64,000 nucleotides of DNA. It comes from Miltoncostaea sp036826475 (GTDB lineage: Bacteria > Actinomycetota > Thermoleophilia > Miltoncostaeales > Miltoncostaeaceae). Position 1 is the first letter of the stretch. Each line of letters begins with the position of its first letter. Shown here piece after piece: positions 8,479 to 17,354 of the stretch. A program made the position numbers and the translations under genes. The notes below the pieces were generated by a model. It ran no database searches and was not told where the DNA came from. It saw only the letters and a program-made list of their open reading frames with translations. The DNA lies in contig DAISWG010000016.1 in the NCBI GenBank assembly GCA_036826475.1, positions 6,411 through 70,410 on the forward strand, given 5' to 3'.

Positions 8479-10770
8479 CTAGGCCGTCGCGATCTCGACC
8501 CGCACGGGGCCGCGGTCGGCGGGGATGAGGCGCTCGACGCCGGCGCCGGGGACGCCGGTCGCGACGTAGGCGGCTCCGGCCGGGTGGGCCGGGTCGACCC
8601 GCACCGTCAGCTCCACCTCGCCGTGGGGCGAGCGGACCCGCGCGCGGGCGCCGTCGGCCAGCCCGAGGCGGGCGGCCTCTTCCGGGTTCAGCGTCAGGTC
8701 GGCGCCGGTGCGGACGCCGGCGAGGCCCTCGGCGCGGTACGCGTGGACGTTGCCGAAGATGCGGGTGGTGGTCACCAGCGGCAGCCCGGATCCCGCCGCG
8801 ACGCGGGGGCCGTTGTGACCGTTGGGCGACACCGGCGGGGCGGCGGCCACGTGGGCGCCGAGCACGCCGATCGCGTCGTGGTCCAGCCCGGCCAGGGCCG
8901 GGCGGCTGCTCGCGGCGCGGGCGAAGACGGCGGCGGCGGTGCGCTCGGCCGGCGGCGCGCCGAGACGGTGCATCAGGGCGACCAGGATCTCCCACCCCGG
9001 GGCGGCGCCCTCGGGCGGCGACGCGGCGGGACGCAGGCGCTGGGCGCGGCCGTTCATGGCCACGTACACGCCCTCGGTCTCGTAGTGGGTGCCGGCGGGC
9101 AGGACGACGGTGGCCGAGTCGGTCAGCGCCGTCGCGTGGCTCTCGATGGCGATCCGGCCGCGCAGCCGCCCGAGGGCCCAGCTCCAGTCGGCCGCGCCCG
9201 GCGAGGCGAGCGGGTCGGCCTTGATCGTGACCAGCACGTCCAGCCCGCCGCCGTGGGCGGCCTCGAGCAGCCCGGTGGCCGGGATGCCGAGGGCGCGCAG
9301 GCCCGCGCCGTTGACGTCGGCGCCCAGCTCGATCTGCCGTGCCCCGAGGGCGGCGACGCCCTCGGCCAGGGCGGCGGCGGCGTCCGGCTCGGCGGCCAGG
9401 TCGGCCTCGTCCCACAGCACCACGGCACGCTCGGCGCCGGCCAGGTCCAGGCTGCGCAGCGCGGCGGCCATCTCGCCGGGCAGCGCCCGGACGGCGGTGC
9501 CGAGGGCCTCCAGGGCGTGGGGGCGCGCGCCCACGCACACGATGCGGGCGCCGTGGCGGGCCGCCTTGCGGACCCGCAGCTCGACGATGGCCTGCTGGTT
9601 GGGAGGGTCGCCGCCGGCGATCACCACCAGGTCGGCCCCGTCGATGGCCGAGAGGTCGGCGGTCGGGAGCGAGCGGAGCGCCTCCAGGCCCTCGCCGGGG
9701 ATGCCCAGGCGGGCGACGATCGCGCCGGGGAGGGCCGTCGCGGCGAGCTCCTGGGCCAGGAAGCCCTCCTCCACCGTGGCGGTGGGGCCCAGCAGGATCC
9801 CGGCGCGGCCACCGTGGCGCAGCACGAGCGCGGCGGCGTCGACCGCCTCCTCCAGGCTCACGTCGCGGACCTTGCCCGCGTCGCGGATGACCGCCCCACG
9901 CAGGCGGTCGGGGGAGTCGTTGCCGGTGTACGCGAAGCGCGACAGGTCGGAGAGCCAGCCCTCCTCCACGTCGTAGTTCGGCACCGGGCGGCCGGTGACC
10001 CGGGCGATCCTGCCCTCGCGGCCGGTGAGCTCCACGTTGGTGCCGGTGGCGTCGTGGCCGCAGACCGACGGGGTGTTGGTGATGTCCCAGGGGCGCGCGA
10101 CGAAGCGGTACGGGATCGAGGTGAGCGCGCCGACCGGGCACAGGTCGATGACGTTGCCGGTGAAGCGCCCCTCGTACTGGGCGCCCGTGATCGTGGCGAT
10201 CTCCTGGCCCGCGCCGCGGTTCTCCATGACGAGCGCCTTGTCCTCGGCGACGTCCTGGCTGAAGCGCACGCAGCGGAAGCAGTGGATGCAGCGCTCGCGG
10301 TCGAGCGCGATCAGCGACGACAGGTCGAGCGGCTTGGGGAAGTGGCGCTTGTGCTCGACGAAGCGCGTGGTGCCGGGCCCGAAGCGGAAGGTCCGGTCCT
10401 GGAGGGGGCACTCGCCGCCCTTGTCGCAGACGGGGCAGTCGAGCGGGTGGTTCTCGAGCAGGAACTCGAGCACGCCGTCCTGGCCGTCCGTCGCCACCTC
10501 GGAGTTGGTGCGCACCACCATGTCGGGCTGCACGGGCGTGCTGCACGCGGTCTGGAGGCCGCGCATGCCCTCGACCTCGACCAGGCACATGCGGCACGCG
10601 CCGATGGCTGCGCCGAGGCGCGGCTCGTAACAGAAAATGGGGACCTCGACGCCGTGCGCGAACGCCGCGTCGACCAGCATCGTCCCGGCCGGCGCGGTCA
10701 CCCGGCGCCCGTTCAGCTCGAACTCGACCTGGCCCTCGGCCGTGAGGTCGACGGGGGCGTAGTCAGCCAA
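8479..10770 (-). CDS. nuoG: NADH-quinone oxidoreductase subunit G
   Basis: Large Fe-S subunit of the peripheral arm, 763 aa. The N-terminal 2Fe-2S ferredoxin domain (residues ~15-95) has CYEPRLGAAIGACRMC and a later Cys. It is followed by the DCPVCDKGGECPLQD region with the H/C-ligated cluster, a CIHCFRC 4Fe-4S motif, and a long molybdopterin-oxidoreductase-like domain that is catalytically vestigial in complex I. The start is TTG at 10770, overlapping the nuoF tail by 8 bp; no ATG or GTG fits better. The C-terminal half is Ala/Gly-rich and more diverged, as usual for NuoG. Confidence 0.95.
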   Translation of the reverse strand: MADYAPVDLTAEGQVEFELNGRRVTAPAGTMLVDAAFAHGVEVPIFCYEPRLGAAIGACRMCLVEVEGMRGLQTACSTPVQPDMVVRTNSEVATDGQDGVLEFLLENHPLDCPVCDKGGECPLQDRTFRFGPGTTRFVEHKRHFPKPLDLSSLIALDRERCIHCFRCVRFSQDVAEDKALVMENRGAGQEIATITGAQYEGRFTGNVIDLCPVGALTSIPYRFVARPWDITNTPSVCGHDATGTNVELTGREGRIARVTGRPVPNYDVEEGWLSDLSRFAYTGNDSPDRLRGAVIRDAGKVRDVSLEEAVDAAALVLRHGGRAGILLGPTATVEEGFLAQELAATALPGAIVARLGIPGEGLEALRSLPTADLSAIDGADLVVIAGGDPPNQQAIVELRVRKAARHGARIVCVGARPHALEALGTAVRALPGEMAAALRSLDLAGAERAVVLWDEADLAAEPDAAAALAEGVAALGARQIELGADVNGAGLRALGIPATGLLEAAHGGGLDVLVTIKADPLASPGAADWSWALGRLRGRIAIESHATALTDSATVVLPAGTHYETEGVYVAMNGRAQRLRPAASPPEGAAPGWEILVALMHRLGAPPAERTAAAVFARAASSRPALAGLDHDAIGVLGAHVAAAPPVSPNGHNGPRVAAGSGLPLVTTTRIFGNVHAYRAEGLAGVRTGADLTLNPEEAARLGLADGARARVRSPHGEVELTVRVDPAHPAGAAYVATGVPGAGVERLIPADRGPVRVEIATA

Positions 10771-12067
10771 CGGCCGGCACCTCCATCATCGGCTCGGGGC
10801 GGGGGTCGCCGCCCTGCTCGATGGCGCGGACGAAGTCGTCGCGGAAGCGGCGTACGGCGCTGACCACCGGCAGGATCCCGGTGTCGGCCAGGGCGCAGAG
10901 GACGCGCCCACCGATGCGGCCGGCGAGCGACTCGATGAGCTCCAGGTCCTCCATCCGCCCTTCGCCGTCGACGATCCGCTGCAGGATCCGCTCCAGCCAG
11001 AGGGTCCCCTCGCGGCAGGGGGAGCACTTGCCGCACGACTCGTGACGGTAGAAGTGGGCGAGGCGCAGGGTGGCGCGCACGATCGAGCCTGAGTCGTCCA
11101 TCACGATGCACCCGGCCGAGCCGAGGGAGCTGCCCGCGGCGGCGAGTGCCTCGTAGTCGAGCGGCGTGTCGAGGGCCTCGGGGCCCACGACGTTCACGCT
11201 CGACCCGCCGACCCACGCCGCGGCGAAGTCGCGGCCGGGCCGGAACCCGCCCGCGATGTCGTAGACCAGCTCGCGCAGCGTGGTGTCGTGCATGACGATC
11301 TCGTAGTTCCCCGGCCTCACCACGTGCCCCGAGATCGAGAACACCTTGGTGCCGGTGCTCTTCTCGGTGCCCATGCCGGCGTACCAGTCGGGGCCCTTCG
11401 CGATGATCGGCGGCAGCGCGGAGAGCGTCTCCACGTTGTTGATGAGCGTCGGCGAGGCGTACAGGCCGGCGACGGCGGGGAACGGCGGCTTCAGCCGCGG
11501 CTGGCCGCGCTTGCCCTCCAGGCTCTCCAGCAGCGCCGTCTCCTCGCCGCAGATGTAGGCGCCGGCGCCCCGGTACAGCGTGATGTCGAAGCCGAAGCCG
11601 GAGCCGTCCACGCTGGTGCCGAGGAACCCGGCGGCGCGCGCCTGGGCGATCGCGCGGTCGAGCACCCGCGCCTGGTGCTCGTACTCGCCGCGGATGTAGA
11701 TGTAGCCGCGTACCGCGCCGATCGCGAACCCCGCGATCGTGATCCCCTCGAGGAGCTGGAAGGGGTTGAACTCCATGAGCTCGCGGTCCTTGAAGGTGCC
11801 GGGCTCGCTCTCGTCGGCGTTGCAGACGACGTATGCGGGCAGCGCCGAGTCCTTCGGGATGAAGCTGGCCTTGCGGCCCATCGGGAAGCCGGCGCCGCCG
11901 CGGCCGCGCAGCCCGGATCGGACGCAGGCGTAGACGACCTCGTCGCGGTCCATCTCGGTGAGCACCTTGCGGAGCGACTCGTACCCTCCCGCGCGCCGGT
12001 AGTCGGAGAGGTCCGTGAGGGACCCCCCCGCCTCCCGCTGGCGGTAGATGACGTTCACCTGGGGCAT
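10763..12067 (-). CDS. nuoF: NADH-quinone oxidoreductase subunit F
   Basis: NADH-binding flavoprotein subunit, 434 aa. It carries the NADH/FMN glycine loop GLRGRGGAGFPMGRK at about residues 50-65 and the 4Fe-4S motif ESCGKCSPCREGT near residue 345, plus a distal Cys (RVLCALAD). It oxidises NADH and passes electrons to the NuoE/G clusters. ATG at 12067 lies 1 bp after the nuoE stop. All expected cofactor residues are present. Confidence 0.97.
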   Translation of the reverse strand: MPQVNVIYRQREAGGSLTDLSDYRRAGGYESLRKVLTEMDRDEVVYACVRSGLRGRGGAGFPMGRKASFIPKDSALPAYVVCNADESEPGTFKDRELMEFNPFQLLEGITIAGFAIGAVRGYIYIRGEYEHQARVLDRAIAQARAAGFLGTSVDGSGFGFDITLYRGAGAYICGEETALLESLEGKRGQPRLKPPFPAVAGLYASPTLINNVETLSALPPIIAKGPDWYAGMGTEKSTGTKVFSISGHVVRPGNYEIVMHDTTLRELVYDIAGGFRPGRDFAAAWVGGSSVNVVGPEALDTPLDYEALAAAGSSLGSAGCIVMDDSGSIVRATLRLAHFYRHESCGKCSPCREGTLWLERILQRIVDGEGRMEDLELIESLAGRIGGRVLCALADTGILPVVSAVRRFRDDFVRAIEQGGDPRPEPMMEVPAVG

Positions 12068-12068
12068 G

Positions 12069-12569
12069 TCACCGCCAGAGCTTCTCGGGGCGCGGGGCGG
12101 AGCGGAGCCCGTCGAGCAGGGCGTCGGCGTCGTCCGGCGACAGCGGGCCCCGCGTCTCCTCGGCGTCGACCTGCACGCACGGGGCGCGGTCGCAGTAGCC
12201 GAGGCACTGGGCCTCCTGGATGGTGATGGCGCCGTCCGCGCTGGTGCCGCCGTGGTGCGGCAGCCCCTCGCGGTCGCACATGTGCTCCAGCAGCTCGTCC
12301 GAGCCGCGGAGCATGCACGACAGGGTGATGCAGACCGAGACCACCCGCGTGCCGACCGGCGTCAGGTACAGGCGGTCGTAGAAGGACGCGACGCTCTCGA
12401 CGTAGGCGGCCGAGAAGCCGGTGGCCTCGCCGACGGCGGCGATGTCCTCCGGCGTGAGGTGGCCCTTCTCGGTCTGGGCGAACTTGAGCGCGGGCAGGAT
12501 GAGGGAGCGGGCCTCGGCGTACTCGGGCCGCAGTGGGTCGATGTGCGCCGCGATCTCCTCGGGGCTCAT
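12069..12569 (-). CDS. nuoE: NADH-quinone oxidoreductase subunit E, 2Fe-2S
   Basis: Thioredoxin-fold 2Fe-2S subunit (166 aa). The four cluster ligands are visible as C80, C85, C122 and C126 (CITLSC and CLGYC). It works with NuoF in the NADH dehydrogenase module. The ATG at 12569 overlaps the nuoD stop (ATGA). Length matches the family. Confidence 0.97.
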   Translation of the reverse strand: MSPEEIAAHIDPLRPEYAEARSLILPALKFAQTEKGHLTPEDIAAVGEATGFSAAYVESVASFYDRLYLTPVGTRVVSVCITLSCMLRGSDELLEHMCDREGLPHHGGTSADGAITIQEAQCLGYCDRAPCVQVDAEETRGPLSPDDADALLDGLRSAPRPEKLWR

Positions 12570-13918
12570 CGGTCGACACCCCCCATCACGTTGTCCAGCG
12601 ACCCGATCATGGTGATCAGGTCCGCCAGGTACGCGCCCTTCGCCATGGGGCGGAGCGCCTGGAGGTTGACGAAGCTGGGGTCGCGCATGTGGACGCGGCG
12701 CGGCTTGGGCGTGCCGTCGGCCACCACGTAGCAGCCGAGCTCGCCCCGCGGGCTCTCCACGGCGCTGTACGCCTCGCCCTCCGGGACGCGGAAGCCCTCG
12801 GTGACGAGCTTGAAGTGGTGGATGAGCGCCTCCATCGACGTCATCAGCTCCCCGCGCGGCGGCAGCACCACCTTGCGGTCGTCGGCGATGTGGCCGCCCT
12901 CCGGCATCCCGTCCAGGGCCTGCTCGATGATCCGCACCGACTGGCGCATCTCCCGCACGCGCACCGAGTAGCGGTCGTACGCGTCGCCGCTCACGCCGAG
13001 CGGGACGTCGAAGTCGAAGTGCTCGTAGCCCGAGTACGGGTTGGTCTTGCGCAGATCCAGGTCGACGCCGGCGGCGCGCAGCGCCGGGCCCGTGACGCCG
13101 AGGTCGATCAGCTGGTCGGCGGGGAGCGTCCCGACGCCCTTGGTGCGGTCGATCCAGATCGGGTTCTGCGTCAGCAGGTCCTCGTACTCGTCGATGCGCC
13201 CCGGCATCTCCTTCACGAAGGCCCGCACCCGCTCCTCGAAGCCGGGCGGCATGTCGTCGGCGCAGCCGCCGACCTGGAAGAAGCGGGTGTTCATCCGCTC
13301 CCCGGCGATCATCTCCATCAGGTCGAGCGCCTTCTCGCGCTCGCGGTACGAGTAGAAGAAGACGGTGATCGCGCCGAGCTCCAGCCCGCTGGTGCCGAGC
13401 CAGACGAGGTGGCTCGAGATGCGGTTCAGCTCGCTCATGATCACGCGGATGTACTGGGCGCGGTCCGGGACCCGCAGGTCCAGGAGCTTCTCCACCGCCG
13501 ACGTGTAGGCGTGGATGTTGAAGAACGACGCCAGGTAGTCCATCCGCGTCACGAGCGTGATGGCCTGCCAGTACATCTTGTTCTCGCACTGCTTCTCGAT
13601 GCCGGTGTGGAGGTAGCCGATCACCGGGTGCAGGTCGCGGATGACCTCGCCGTCGAGCTCGGTCACCAGGCGTAGCACCCCATGCGTCGAGGGGTGCTGG
13701 GGGCCCAGGTTGATGATCATCGGCTCGCGGGTGCCGGGGTCGCGCTCCTGCAGCGCCTCGATCGAGGCGAGCGCCTCCTGCGTGGTCATCGCCTCGGCGC
13801 CGGCGATGGCGCGCTCGGTCTCGGTGAGCCCGCGGCCCTCGCGCCGGGCGGCCTCGAACGCCTCGCGGGCCTCGTCGGCGACGGGGATGGCGGTCGAGTC
13901 GTGGTCGGTCGTGCTCAT
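12566..13918 (-). CDS. nuoD: NADH-quinone oxidoreductase subunit D (49 kDa)
   Basis: Quinone-reduction subunit of the hydrogenase-like module, 450 aa from ATG 13918 (a GTG at 13927 would add three residues). It contains INLGPQHPSTHGVLR with the quinone-ligand His, HTGIEKQCENK, and the conserved C-terminus DLITMIGSLDNVMGGVDR. The first 50 residues are a charged, Ala/Glu-rich extension ahead of the core. It lies 9 bp after nuoC and overlaps nuoE by 4 bp. Confidence 0.97.
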   Translation of the reverse strand: MSTTDHDSTAIPVADEAREAFEAARREGRGLTETERAIAGAEAMTTQEALASIEALQERDPGTREPMIINLGPQHPSTHGVLRLVTELDGEVIRDLHPVIGYLHTGIEKQCENKMYWQAITLVTRMDYLASFFNIHAYTSAVEKLLDLRVPDRAQYIRVIMSELNRISSHLVWLGTSGLELGAITVFFYSYREREKALDLMEMIAGERMNTRFFQVGGCADDMPPGFEERVRAFVKEMPGRIDEYEDLLTQNPIWIDRTKGVGTLPADQLIDLGVTGPALRAAGVDLDLRKTNPYSGYEHFDFDVPLGVSGDAYDRYSVRVREMRQSVRIIEQALDGMPEGGHIADDRKVVLPPRGELMTSMEALIHHFKLVTEGFRVPEGEAYSAVESPRGELGCYVVADGTPKPRRVHMRDPSFVNLQALRPMAKGAYLADLITMIGSLDNVMGGVDR

Positions 13919-13927
13919 GGGCGACAC

Positions 13928-14398
13928 CTACACCGCATCCGTGAACTGGACCTCCTCGCCGCCGAGCGGGTAGTCGCGGCGCAGCGGGTGCCCCTCCCAG
14001 TCGAGCGGCATCAGGATGCGCGCCAGGTCGGGGTGGTTGCGGAAGCGCACGCCGAACATGTCGTACACCTCGCGCTCGTGCCAGTTGGCGGTGCCCCAGA
14101 CGCCGGCCACCGACTCCACCTCGGGCTCCGCGCCCGCCCACACCCGCAGCCGGATGCGCGAGCCGGACTCCATCGAGAACAGGTGGTACGCCAGGCGGAA
14201 GCGCTCAGGGTGCTCCGGGAAGTCCGCGCAGGTGAGGTCCGAGAGCAGCACGAACGACAGCGGCGCCCCCTTCACGAACCGGGCGACGTCGAGCAGCAGC
14301 CCGCGGTTGACCTCGATGGTCGTCTCGCCCGCGTGGACGTGCTCGTCGATGACGGCGCCGGGCACGGCGGCGTCGATCGTGGTCCGGACCTCGCTCAC
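13928..14398 (-). CDS. nuoC: NADH-quinone oxidoreductase subunit C (30 kDa)
   Basis: Peripheral-arm subunit (156 aa) that packs against NuoD. The family signature HEREVYDMFGVRFRNHPDLARILMP and the following WEGHPLRRDYPL are intact. The GTG start at 14398 overlaps the nuoB stop (GTGA). It is a separate gene, not fused to nuoD as in enterobacteria. Confidence 0.97.
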   Translation of the reverse strand: MSEVRTTIDAAVPGAVIDEHVHAGETTIEVNRGLLLDVARFVKGAPLSFVLLSDLTCADFPEHPERFRLAYHLFSMESGSRIRLRVWAGAEPEVESVAGVWGTANWHEREVYDMFGVRFRNHPDLARILMPLDWEGHPLRRDYPLGGEEVQFTDAV

Positions 14399-14988
14399 TT
14401 CGCGGCGGCCGCCGCGCGCTCGCGGCGCAGGTCGGCGGCGCTCGCCAGGCCGGTGGCGCCGATCTTGCGCTGCAGGATCAGGATGCCCTCGATGAGGCCC
14501 TCGGGCCGCGGCGGGCAGCCGGGCACGTAGACGTCGACCGGGACGACCTTGTCGACGCCCTGCACCAGCGCGTAGTTGTTGAACACGCCGCCGGTGGAGG
14601 CGCAGGCCCCCATCGAGATGACCCACTTGGGCTCGAGCATCTGGTCGTAGATGCGCCGCAGCACCGGCGCCATCTTCTGCGCGACCCGGCCGGAGACGAT
14701 CAGCAGGTCCGCCTGGCGCGGCGAGGCGCGGAACACCTCGGCGCCGAAGCGGGCGATGTCGTACCGCGGCGTGGCCGTGTGCATCATCTCGATCGCGCAG
14801 CAGGCCAGGCCGAAGGTGGCGGGCCAGATGGAGCTGGAGCGGGCCCAGGCCAGGGCCTTGTCCAGCGTGGTGAGCATCAGGCTCTTCTCGAACTCCTGCT
14901 CCTCGACCTCGCGCAGGTCGCGGTCGATGTCGGCGTCCGTGCGGGGCGCCCGCTCGATGGGGCTCCCCGGGGGCGGGATCAGCGCCAT
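14395..14988 (-). CDS. nuoB: NADH-quinone oxidoreductase subunit B, cluster N2
   Basis: Subunit holding the terminal 4Fe-4S cluster N2 next to the quinone site, 197 aa. Ligand Cys residues C63, C64, C129 and C158 are present in LACCAIEMM, SMGACASTGG and PGCPPRPEGL. The ATG at 14988 overlaps the nuoA 3' end by 10 bp. Both ends (about 30 residues at the N-terminus, about 15 Ala/Arg-rich at the C-terminus) extend past the core. Confidence 0.97.
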   Translation of the reverse strand: MALIPPPGSPIERAPRTDADIDRDLREVEEQEFEKSLMLTTLDKALAWARSSSIWPATFGLACCAIEMMHTATPRYDIARFGAEVFRASPRQADLLIVSGRVAQKMAPVLRRIYDQMLEPKWVISMGACASTGGVFNNYALVQGVDKVVPVDVYVPGCPPRPEGLIEGILILQRKIGATGLASAADLRRERAAAAAK

Positions 14989-15335
14989 TCCAGCGCTCCC
15001 TTCTTCCAGATGTAGGTGAGCGCCTCGACCACCGTGAACACGAAGACGAGGAGCACCACCAGCCCGAGTACCCCGTCGTCGCGGAGCGTCACCGCGATCG
15101 GATAGAGAAACGCGAGCTCGATGTCGAAGACGATGAACAGCATCGCCGTGAGGTAGAAGTCGATCGAGAAGCGCTGCCGCACCGGGGTGGCGGGCAGGAT
15201 GCCGCTCTCGTATGGGAGCGCCTTCGCGGCGTTCGGGCGGCTGGGCACCACCTTGCTCAGCGCGAAGATGGCGCCGGCCACGGCGACGCCCCCGGCGAAG
15301 TAGATCAGGACTGGAAGGTAGTCGGAGAGCTGCAC
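14979..15335 (-). CDS. nuoA: NADH-quinone oxidoreductase subunit A (complex I)
   Basis: First gene of the nuo operon; three-helix membrane subunit of 118 aa. It shows LPYESGILP with its Cys position changed to Ser/Gly (ESG instead of ECG), and FYLTAMLFIVFDIELAFLYP, which is diagnostic. The start is GTG at 15335 with a GAGAGG ribosome-binding site. A -10-like TAGCGT lies about 46 nt upstream, giving a short leader. Confidence 0.96.
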   Translation of the reverse strand: MQLSDYLPVLIYFAGGVAVAGAIFALSKVVPSRPNAAKALPYESGILPATPVRQRFSIDFYLTAMLFIVFDIELAFLYPIAVTLRDDGVLGLVVLLVFVFTVVEALTYIWKKGALEWR

Positions 15336-15380
15336 GGGCCTCTCGGACGTGGTGCCACGGGCGGAATCGTTCGACGCTGC

Positions 15381-15386
15381 ACGCTA
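15381..15386 (-). promoter_or_regulatory. nuoA: Probable -10 box of the nuo operon
   Basis: TAGCGT on the minus strand about 46 nt before the nuoA GTG. The only TTG-type -35 candidate (TTGATG, 15408-15413) is 21 nt away, which is too far for a normal spacer, so only the -10 is proposed. Confidence 0.4.
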
Positions 15387-15455
15387 GCAACCCCTTGTGT
15401 GAGGACGCATCAATGTGACGATCGGCACCGCACGGCGGCGGCCCGTCCCGGGCGA

Positions 15456-15461
15456 TACGGT
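15456..15461 (+). promoter_or_regulatory. Leaderless-type -10 box (TACGGT)
   Basis: TACGGT followed by exactly 6 nt and then the GTG at 15468. With initiation 6-7 nt past the -10, the mRNA would begin at the start codon. No ribosome-binding site is seen. Confidence 0.55.
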
Positions 15462-15467
15462 GCGCCC

Positions 15468-15776
15468 GTGATCGACCGCATGGCCTATTTCGCGCGGCTG
15501 GTGGAGGAGGACCCGTCCGTCGCGCGGGCACGGTTCGCGTACGCCAACGAGCTGATCCGGGCGGAGCGCTGGGAGGAGGCGGTCGCGCAGCTGCGGGCCT
15601 ACCTCGACCTGCAGGAGGACGAGGGCAACGCCTGGGGGCGGCTGGCGGAGGCCCTGACCGCGCTGGGCAGGGTCGACGAGGCGGCCGACGCCTACCTGGC
15701 GGGCATCGACCAGAGCCTGAAACACGGCCACACCGGCATGGCATCCGACTTCGAGGCCGCCCTCGAGCGCCTGTGA
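15468..15776 (+). CDS. Small TPR-like protein
   Basis: 102-residue cytoplasmic protein made of about 2.5 tetratricopeptide-type helical hairpins: RFAYANELIRAERWEEAVAQL, then NAWGRLAEALTALGRVDEAADAYLAG. Such repeats bind partner proteins; no catalytic residues are seen. GTG 15468 is preferred over upstream in-frame codons because TACGGT sits 6 nt before it. The stop overlaps the start of the ABC permease gene (GTGA), so the two are probably co-expressed. The specific role is unknown. Confidence 0.8.
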   Translation: MIDRMAYFARLVEEDPSVARARFAYANELIRAERWEEAVAQLRAYLDLQEDEGNAWGRLAEALTALGRVDEAADAYLAGIDQSLKHGHTGMASDFEAALERL

Positions 15777-16564
15777 GCGCCGCGGCGGCGCTCCACGCGT
15801 ACGCGTTCTCCCCCGCCGGCGCGGCCCGGATGTGGTCGCGCAACGCGACGATCGGGCGCAAGACGTTCCTGGTCACGCTCACGCCCCGGTTCCTGGAGGC
15901 GATCGCCTACCTGGCGATCATGGGCCTGGGCCTGGGGACGTACCTCTCGACGGTCGACGGGGTCGACTACGTCGAGTTCATCGCCCCCGGCGTCGCGGCG
16001 TCGACGGTGATGTTCGGGGCGGTGATCGAGACGACGTACAACTCGTTCATCCGCATCCACGTGCGGCGCGTGTTCGAGGCGGTGATCACCACGCCCCTGT
16101 CCCTGGCCGACGTGGTGGCGGGCGAGTACCTGTGGGCCGCCACCCGCGCGGTGCTCTACGGGGTGGTGTTCCTGGTGGTGATGGCCTGCTTCGGCCTGGT
16201 GGCGTCGCCGTGGGCGGTGCTGCTGCCGCCGGTGTTCGCGCTGGGGGCGCTGACCTTCGCGGTGCTCGGGATGGCGTACACGAGCCTCACCACCAACATC
16301 GAGCACTTCAACATCCTGTTCACCGGGGTCGTCACGCCGATGTTCCTGTTCAGCGGCGTGTTCTTCCCGTTGGGGGGACTGCCGGAGTGGGCCCAGGTGG
16401 TGGGCTGGCTGCTGCCGCTCACCCACCTGGTGGCGGCGACCCGCGACATGACGCTGGGCGGCGTCGGCTGGCAGACCGCCGCACACCTGGGCGTCCTGCT
16501 GGCGATGCTGGTGGCCGTGTTCCCCTTCCCGGCCAGGCGTCTGCGTCGTACGCTGCTCCGGTGA
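15773..16564 (+). CDS. ABC-2 type transporter permease (NodJ-like)
   Basis: 263-residue inner-membrane permease with six hydrophobic segments. The family sequence FLFSGVFFPLGGLPEWAQVVGWLLPLTHLV near residues 195-225 is typical of the NodJ/ABC-2 exporter family (lipo-oligosaccharide, drug or polysaccharide export). GTG 15773 overlaps the TPR gene stop. No ATP-binding subunit is encoded beside it: the only ABC ATPase in the window (30212) sits with its own permease. The substrate is unknown, and the ATPase must be encoded elsewhere or borrowed. Confidence 0.88.
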   Translation: MSAAAALHAYAFSPAGAARMWSRNATIGRKTFLVTLTPRFLEAIAYLAIMGLGLGTYLSTVDGVDYVEFIAPGVAASTVMFGAVIETTYNSFIRIHVRRVFEAVITTPLSLADVVAGEYLWAATRAVLYGVVFLVVMACFGLVASPWAVLLPPVFALGALTFAVLGMAYTSLTTNIEHFNILFTGVVTPMFLFSGVFFPLGGLPEWAQVVGWLLPLTHLVAATRDMTLGGVGWQTAAHLGVLLAMLVAVFPFPARRLRRTLLR

Positions 16565-16734
16565 GTCGCGGCGGCAACGGGAGCGTCCCGGAACCGGAAC
16601 CACCGGCGGTCGACGCCGCCCGCTCGCGCCGGCGCGGCGCGATCGCCACGGGCGCCGCGGTGCTCGCGCTGGGCGGGGCCATCGCCGCCGTGATCATCCG
16701 GGCGGCGTCCATCGGCCGGCGGGAGGACCGCTAA
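16561..16734 (+). CDS. Small single-span membrane protein
   Basis: 57-residue protein starting at GTG 16561, which overlaps the permease stop. A Pro/Glu-rich then Arg-rich N-terminus (SRRRG) is followed by one hydrophobic helix (about residues 28-48) and a short basic tail. The positive-inside rule is ambiguous. Function is unknown; coupling to the permease suggests a link. Confidence 0.55.
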   Translation: MSRGGNGSVPEPEPPAVDAARSRRRGAIATGAAVLALGGAIAAVIIRAASIGRREDR

Positions 16735-16772
16735 CCCTCGCGCGATCCTGACGGACGGCGGATACTTATCCC

Positions 16773-17354
16773 GTGTCCACCGGCCGCCGTCGCCGCCCCG
16801 CCGCACTCGTGGCGGCCGCCGTCCTCACGCTGGGCGGCCTGATCGCCGCGTTCACCGTGGCGGCGTCATCGTCCGACGACCCACCGGCGTCATCGCCGAC
16901 GACCTCCACACCGGTGACCACCGTGATCGCCACCGCCTCCCGGCCCCGCGGCAACGGCCTGCCGGCGCCGGTGCGCGTGACGCTGGAGGAGGCGGCCGCC
17001 TCCACGCCGTTCACCGTGCTCGCGCCCGATCCCCCGCCCCCGTCCGGCGGGATGTGGGTGTTCCGGTCGCCCGACGACCGACGGTTCTTCCCGCAGGTCA
17101 CCATCGAATACCTGCCCCGGGGCGCGGGTCAGGGGATCAGCCTGATCGAGGGCGCCGAGCGCGGCCGGTCCCCGCGCGACGGCGAGCGCACGGTGGTGCG
17201 CGCCGGCCGCGCCGTCCACGTCCTCGACGGCCCCCCGCAGCTGCGCCGGGTGCGGACGGTGATCGCCGGCACCGACGTGGCCGTGTCCGGGCAGGGCGCG
17301 ACGCTCGACGACCTCATCGACCTCGCCGCGTCCCTCAGGCCCGTGCGTCCCTGA
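16773..17354 (+). CDS. Membrane-anchored or secreted hypothetical protein
   Basis: 193 residues from GTG 16773. Arg-rich start, one hydrophobic helix at about residues 10-30, a Ser/Thr/Pro linker (residues 32-60), and an extracellular domain of about 130 residues with strands such as FTVLAPDPPPP and GGMWVFRSPD. The fold resembles DUF4367-type extracellular domains, by general look only. A TACTTA sequence lies just before the start. It overlaps the convergent DUF3054 gene by 20 bp at the 3' end. Confidence 0.75.
   Translation: MSTGRRRRPAALVAAAVLTLGGLIAAFTVAASSSDDPPASSPTTSTPVTTVIATASRPRGNGLPAPVRVTLEEAAASTPFTVLAPDPPPPSGGMWVFRSPDDRRFFPQVTIEYLPRGAGQGISLIEGAERGRSPRDGERTVVRAGRAVHVLDGPPQLRRVRTVIAGTDVAVSGQGATLDDLIDLAASLRPVRP

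Noticed and set aside
16755..16773. A leaderless -10 box before GTG 16773 (TACTTA)
   Set aside because: It lacks the final T of TAnnnT and lies only 4 nt from the start, so I mention it but do not count it.
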